Shown piece after piece: positions 56,112 through 64,000 of a stretch of 64,000 bases of DNA. The notes under the pieces were generated by a model. It saw only the letters and a program-made list of their open reading frames with translations. It had not been told where the DNA came from and did not search any database. Position 1 is the first letter of the stretch. Each line of letters opens with the position of its first letter. The position numbers and the translations under genes were made by a program. Source of the DNA: Leptospira sp. WS92.C1 (GTDB lineage: Bacteria; Spirochaetota; Leptospiria; Leptospirales; Leptospiraceae); the NCBI RefSeq assembly GCF_040833975.1, contig NZ_CP162130.1, positions 1,760,001 through 1,824,000 of the forward strand, given 5' to 3'.

Positions 56112-58825
56112 ATGATTCAAAACATTCTCCGGGTGATTCTCGGAAGCAAATTCGAAAGAGATCTCAAAAAACTCATCCCACTCGTAGGACAAATCAATTC
56201 CCTCGAAGAGAGAATGAAGACGTTAAGCGATGCGGATCTTTCTTCTCAGACCTTGAAATTTAGGGAGAGAATCGTAAAGGGGGAATCTTTGGATTCCATT
56301 CTTCCCGAGGCGTTTGCGACGGTCCGCGAAGTTTCTCAACGTACGATGGGCATGCGTCACTTCGACGTTCAGATGATGGGAGGAATTGCTCTTCACGGCG
56401 GCAATATCGCGGAGATGAAAACCGGGGAAGGGAAAACACTGACTTCCACGCTTTCGGTGTATCTGAACGCTCTTGCGAGTAAGGGAGTTCACGTGGTTAC
56501 CGTGAACGACTATCTTGCAAAACGGGACGCGAACTGGATGAAACCGATCTATGATTTTCTAGGAATCACAGTCGGTATCATTCAACACGATATGGATCAT
56601 GAACAGAGAAAGGTCGCTTATTCCGCGGATATCACATACGGAACCAACAATGAATTCGGGTTTGATTATCTGAGAGACAATATGGTCTCTCACAGGGATC
56701 ATAAGGTTCAGAGATCTCATTTCTACGCGATTGTGGACGAGGTTGACTCGATTCTAATCGACGAAGCAAGAACCCCTCTGATCATCTCCGGTTCCTCGGA
56801 CGAAACCACGGACAAATACGTTCGTATTAATAAAATCATTCCGAAACTCATCGAAAGCGAAGACTTCGAAGTAGACGAAAAGGCGCGTAACGTGCTTCTT
56901 TCGGAAAGAGGGGTTTCTCACGTGGAGGAAATTCTCGGAATCGATAACCTTTATGCTCCCGAAAACGTGGATCTTGTTCATCACGTTCATCAGGCTCTGA
57001 AAGCTCATAAGATCTTTCAAAAGGACGTCGACTATGTAGTTCAGGACGGAGAGGTCGTCATCGTGGACGAGTTTACGGGACGTTTGATGGCGGGAAGAAG
57101 ATACTCGGACGGACTTCATCAATCCCTGGAAGCAAAGGAAAACGTTACGATCGCGAGAGAATCCCAGACCCTCGCCTCGATCACATTCCAAAATTATTTT
57201 AGAATGTATGACAAACTTGCGGGGATGACCGGAACCGCGGACACCGAGGCCGAAGAATTCAGAAAAATCTACAACCTGGATGTAATCGTAATTCCGCCTA
57301 ACGTGACGGTCAAAAGAAAAGATTCTGCGGATCGGGTTTACAGAACCGAAAAGGAAAAGTTTGACGCAATTCTCGCCGAAATCAGGGATCTCCAGGCGAA
57401 CAAACAACCGGTTCTTGTGGGAACAATCTCGATCGAAAAATCGGAAGTCCTTTCCAGAATGTTGACCGCGGCAGCGATTCCGCATAATGTGTTGAACGCA
57501 AAATTCCACGAACGCGAAGCAGAGATCGTGGCAAACGCAGGGAAACCGGGTGCTGTGACCATCGCCACAAACATGGCGGGAAGGGGAACCGACATCGTTC
57601 TCGGGGGAGCTCAACTCCATAAGGAGAATCTGGAAACCTGGAAAGACGAGGACGATCTTGTCAGACAGTTTAAAGAATCCATTCTCAAACAAAATCTGGA
57701 ACATGCAGAATCTTTAATGCAAAAAATGGAATCCGGATCGAAACAAAAAAGAGCCTCTGAGATTCTACAATCCGTAAAAATTTGGAAAAAAAATCACGAC
57801 GAAGTTTTGACTGCGGGCGGTCTTCATATTCTTGGGACCGAAAGACACGAAGCCAGAAGGATCGACAATCAGCTTCGTGGTCGTTCCGGACGTCAGGGTG
57901 ATCCGGGTTCGAGTCGATTTTATCTTTCCTTACAAGACGACTTGATGCGGATCTTCGGTTCGGACCGGATTGCCGGTTTGATGAAATGGGCCAATATGCC
58001 CGAAGGTCAGGAGATCGAGAGTAAGATGGTGAGTAACGCGATTGCGAGGGCTCAGAAGCGAGTCGAAGGTCATAACTTCGACATTCGGAAACATCTCCTC
58101 GAATACGACGACGTCATGAATCGTCAGAGAATCGTGATCTACAAAATGAGAAACGATGTCCTGGAAAACGAAGACATCGCCCCTCTGATATTGGGTTTTA
58201 TCGAAGAATCCGTGGAAAATCAGGTAGTGACCCACTGCGAAGGAAGCAATCCCTCCGCTTGGAATCTCGAGTCTCTCAAAGAATGGCTCGTCGGTCTGGA
58301 TCTTCAGGTTGAAATCAGCGAAAACGATTTTAAGAAAACAAAAAATCCTCAGCTCGCCCTGTTTGATACGATCAATGCGGCGGCAAAAGCGCGTTACGAA
58401 GCAAGGGGAGAACAGGTCGGAAAAGACATCTGGAAACTCCTGGAAAGAAATATTTTTCTGGATATTCTCGATCATCGATGGAAAGAACACCTCTATTCGA
58501 TGGATCATCTCAGAGAAGGAATCTGGACCGTAGGTTACAGCGAAAGAAATCCTCTTGTGGAATACAAACTGCAAGGTTTTAGAATGTTCGACGTTGCGAT
58601 CGAAAATCTCAAAAACGAAGTGGTGAACTTTTTGTTCCGTGTGGAAGTGAGTGAAAATTCCAAACTTCCCGAAGAGAGAAAAGAATATAAAAAAGTCGGT
58701 CAAGAAATTACCGGGGGATTCGAACAGCTTTCCGGATCCAAACGTTCTCAAAATGGGGCCGGTGTTACGGTCACTACGAGTTCCGGTGGCGGGACCGAGC
58801 GAAAAACGAGTCGGAGACGCAAACG

Positions 58826-58829
<4 letters not shown>
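56112..58829 (+). CDS. secA: Preprotein translocase ATPase SecA
   Basis: A 905-residue SecA of normal length. Walker A is MKTGEGKT (K108), the DEAD-type Walker B is [15 protein letters not shown] (D209-D212), and the second helicase domain carries [17 protein letters not shown] and [12 protein letters not shown]. It drives Sec-dependent export across the inner membrane together with SecYEG. The C-terminus ([24 protein letters not shown] region) is basic and lacks the Cys-rich zinc motif that binds SecB in Proteobacteria. The next gene overlaps its stop as ATGA. Confidence 0.97.
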
Positions 58830-59323
<494 letters not shown>

Positions 59324-59422
59324 CTTTTTAGGAGTACATCTTGGATTTTGTGCCATTTTTTTGAGCAGTGAGACTCAAAAATCATTTGTAAGCCCGAGTC
59401 TTTCTTCAAATTGTGGACTTGA

Positions 59423-59791
59423 ATGCGAGCCAATTGGGTCCACAAGCTTCTGATTTTAATCCTTACCGCGGTGATTGTATTGCCCTCGGAGGAAGACGGA
59501 GCATTTGATCTCGCATTTTTGGATGTTCAAGGCGGGGAAGTTCATTCTGCCTTTACAAAACGCATTCACAAAAAAGACGCCCCCAACCAGATCCAATCCG
59601 CATTGGAAAATCAGGACTACGGACTCTGTTTAAGAAGTCGTTATGACTTTTTAGATCTTGTATTTTCCGGTTTTTTTGAACTTTCCAGAGTCGAAATTCA
59701 CTTCTATTCTCAAAAATTCAACGCGCCGAAAACAAATTTTAGTTACTTACTCTCCGTACTTTTGTTAAACTTACCTCCCCCCATCGTTTGA
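59423..59791 (+). CDS. Small exported protein upstream of the RND efflux operon
   Basis: A 122-residue frame with an N-terminal signal-like helix (KLLILILTAVIVLPS) followed by an acidic segment. The rest is aromatic-rich and ends in a hydrophobic stretch (YLLSVLLLNLPPPIV). It lies between the secA unit and the RND operon, before the palindrome at 59847. No family is recognised. A small efflux-associated or metal-responsive protein would fit the position, but this is a guess and the frame may not be real. Confidence 0.45.
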   Translation: MRANWVHKLLILILTAVIVLPSEEDGAFDLAFLDVQGGEVHSAFTKRIHKKDAPNQIQSALENQDYGLCLRSRYDFLDLVFSGFFELSRVEIHFYSQKFNAPKTNFSYLLSVLLLNLPPPIV

Positions 59792-59846
59792 TTCTTTCTT
59801 TCATTCTAAATCTTCAATTTTAAAAGATAGGCTTAAATTTTCTCGT

Positions 59847-59865
59847 TTTAGTGCTAAGCACTAAA
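59847..59865. promoter_or_regulatory. Perfect 19-bp palindrome, candidate operator of the RND efflux operon
   Basis: TTTAGTGCT A AGCACTAAA is a perfect inverted repeat with 9-base arms and one central base, ending 76 bases before the efflux gene start. Such a site suits a dimeric repressor or metal-responsive regulator. No regulator gene is adjacent. Confidence 0.6.
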
Positions 59866-59941
59866 CCTGAATGAAAACAGAAACAAAGAATTTTGGCGAA
59901 TCGCGCAGCTTGATTCGTAAACATACAAACTTGGAAAACCT

Positions 59942-61357
<1,416 letters not shown>

Positions 61358-61358
61358 C

Positions 61359-62359
<1,001 letters not shown>

Positions 62360-62360
<1 letters not shown>

Positions 62361-63100
62361 TGAGAATCAATCAATTCATCAGAGTCGCTCTGATAGTTAC
62401 ATTCTATTTTTCTTATTCTTCGGTCTTTGCTCAGGATTCTTACAAAAAGACCGCGATCACCAAAGACGAGGAAGTCGCTCCGGATTGGAATTCGGACCCG
62501 GATCGTAAAACTCAATTTGGAAAGGACGAGGACGATTCAAAATCTCCCGTAACTCCCAAGTCGACGAACTTTCTCGTTTACGGCGCGAGCGTCGGATCTC
62601 CGGGAAGTATCAATCTCAATCTCGGGTATTATTATAAGGACTTCGTTTTGAGAGTTTCCGGTGGAAAGTGGAATTCTCATTGGTGGGGAGGGCAGGTCGA
62701 TCTCGGTTATACTTTTTGGAAAACCCCTGTAATCGCACATAGTGTTTCTATTGTATTCGGAAAGTTTGAAGTAGATCCGTTTCAACCCGAAATCGGTCGA
62801 GGTGGACAAAATTCGTATCCTTCCGGTTCTTCTTTTCCAGGATATCAACACAGGGATCCTACGTATGAGGATTTGATCCTACGTTCCTATGTTGCGGAAC
62901 AGAATCCGGAACTGGCCTTGTATCTCGAACACGAAAGCCGCGATAGACAGAAGGTTCATTTGAACCAGCAATACGTCGGTTTAACCTACGATTTTCTACT
63001 GGGAAATTTCTTTCTTCAAGTGGGCGGCGGGATCGGTAAAGGGGATTATAAAAATCCTCAGTTGCTTATTCAGATGGGCTATTTATTTGATACGAGATAA
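62360..63100 (+). CDS. Hypothetical outer-membrane-like protein in RND operon
   Basis: A 246-residue protein with signal peptide ([19 protein letters not shown], cleavage before QDS). After an acidic low-complexity segment (about 25-65) come alternating strands rich in Gly and aromatics ([51 protein letters not shown]) ending in QMGYLFDTR. This suggests a small beta-barrel. It lies between the adaptor and the pump gene, an unusual insertion in an RND operon. Whether it is part of the pump is unknown. Confidence 0.7.
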
Positions 63101-63134
63101 TATCTATGAAAATTCTAAATTTAGGAATTGAATC

Positions 63135-64000
63135 ATGATCCGTAATTTACTCGAAACAGTTCTTCGTTTTCGTGCAGCTACTTTAGCCGCATCCGTAGCG
63201 GCCATTATTTTTGGAATTTGGGCTTGGATTGATATTAGAAAAGAAGCATATTCCGATATCGCCGACACTCAGGTTCGTCTTATCGCTAAGTTTCCTGGAA
63301 AGGCCGCGGTCGAAGTGGAGGAGCGTGTAACGATTCCGATCGAACGGGTTTTGAACGCGATTCCTAAAGTAGCGGTTCGAAGATCGAGGACGATCAACGG
63401 TCTTGTAGTATTTCAGTTCGTATTCGAAGACGGAACAGACGATTACTTTGCAAGAACGAGACTTTTGGAAAGAGTACGGGACGCGGACATCCCCGAAGGG
63501 GTCGAACCTACTTTGGGACCTATGAGTTCCCCCGTAGGAGAGATCTTTCGATATGTTGTAGAATCCAAAGCCAATCATACTCAGATGGAACTTAGAACGA
63601 TCCAGGACTGGGTGATCATGCCGAAGATGTTGCAGATCCCGGGGATCGCAGATGTGGTCACGTTCGGAGGTTTACCGAAACAATATCACATAGTTACCAC
63701 TCCTGACAAACTGATTCGTTATCGGCTCACGATCGAAGATGTGATCTTAGCGATTCAAAGAAATAATCTCAACACAGGCGGAAACTTACTTTTACAAGGA
63801 GAGCAAGGATTTCCGATTCGATCCTTAGGTGCGATTCGCGAACCGAGACATATCGAAAATATCGTAGTAAAAACCGAGAACGGTGTTCCCGTATTTATCC
63901 GTGATTTAGGAAGTGTGGAAATTTCCCATCCGATTCCGAGCGGTGTTCTCGGTTATACGATTCAAAACGATCAAGAAGGTCTAATCGATGTGGATTCTTC
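63135..64000 (+). CDS. RND efflux pump, HME (CzcA/CusA-like) family, N-terminal part
   Basis: The gene runs off the window after 288 complete codons. It starts with ATG at 63135. The first membrane helix ([17 protein letters not shown]) is followed by the periplasmic porter domain with [29 protein letters not shown]. Further segments are [12 protein letters not shown] and [16 protein letters not shown]. The order and motifs match heavy-metal-efflux RND pumps, which export ions such as Co, Zn, Cd, Cu or Ag. The residues that set metal specificity lie beyond the window. Confidence 0.9.
   Translation, partial: MIRNLLETVLRFRAATLAASVAAIIFGIWAWIDIRKEAYSDIADTQVRLIAKFPGKAAVEVEERVTIPIERVLNAIPKVAVRRSRTINGLVVFQFVFEDGTDDYFARTRLLERVRDADIPEGVEPTLGPMSSPVGEIFRYVVESKANHTQMELRTIQDWVIMPKMLQIPGIADVVTFGGLPKQYHIVTTPDKLIRYRLTIEDVILAIQRNNLNTGGNLLLQGEQGFPIRSLGAIREPRHIENIVVKTENGVPVFIRDLGSVEISHPIPSGVLGYTIQNDQEGLIDVDS

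Noticed and set aside
59355..59385. Inverted repeat TTTTTGAG/CTCAAAAA after the secA unit
   Set aside because: The stem is almost all A-T and has no T-run after it; too weak to call as a terminator.

Overview
The window looks like a chromosomal segment of a spirochaete, most likely a pathogenic-clade Leptospira. This is an inference from several traits: moderate-to-low GC, spirochaete-type relaxed lipoboxes (for example VSNC, LSNC, WFGC), a very large stock of response regulators and PP2C/cyclase signalling proteins, a spirochaete-style TRAP transporter with a separate lipoprotein partner, short dispersed intergenic repeats, and many decayed genes. I saw no rRNA, CRISPR array, prophage or intact insertion sequence. 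One tRNA gene is present.

Region 1 (1-12256, + strand) is a tightly packed signalling cassette of at least twelve genes, many overlapping as ATGA. It holds the tail of a histidine kinase and three tandem REC-PAS proteins whose outputs are a GGDEF diguanylate cyclase, none, and a class III adenylate cyclase. Next come an RsbW-type anti-sigma ATPase, a STAS protein and an SAM-dependent methyltransferase. Three membrane proteins follow that share one paralogous six-helix sensor domain but carry different outputs (RsbU-type PP2C, PP2C plus helical repeats, and Hpt plus CheA-like ATPase). A CheY and a CheX close the set. I regard this as the most interesting system in the window. It combines phosphorelay, partner switching, c-di-GMP and cAMP outputs with a methyltransferase that could make a signal sensed by the shared membrane domain.

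Region 2 (12283-26153) holds an eRF1-like protein, a glycosyltransferase/GH130 pair, a second adenylate cyclase, decayed genes (including a truncated M20 peptidase), lipoproteins, a MORN lipoprotein, an EamA transporter, a membrane desaturase, a membrane-bound AraC-type regulator and a bacterial RRM protein. About 1.3 kb without a recognisable gene follows. Region 3 (27542-36240) holds a membrane-tethered BTAD/SARP-like regulator, a TRAP transporter operon ending in a clear terminator, and a tatA-tatC-PP2C operon on the minus strand.

Region 4 (36788-48902) holds thioredoxin, a metallo-beta-lactamase/cyclic-nucleotide-binding fusion, an acyl-CoA dehydrogenase, an outer-membrane protein, a double-ACT protein, an MFS transporter, a phasin-like protein, a bifunctional nuclease, an alpha/beta hydrolase and a DUF6968-like protein. 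Region 5 (48903-49583) is a scarred locus around a CAU tRNA with partial direct and inverted copies of the tRNA. Region 6 (49584-54370, minus) holds exported proteins, a HEAT-repeat protein, a response regulator, a DUF115/Maf-like protein that seems to have lost its ATG, and a protein with a very acidic tail. Region 7 (54801-64000, +) holds a TlpA-like lipoprotein, a class I glutamine amidotransferase, secA, a small exported protein, and then an HME-type RND efflux operon preceded by a perfect 19-bp palindrome. The pump gene runs off the window end.
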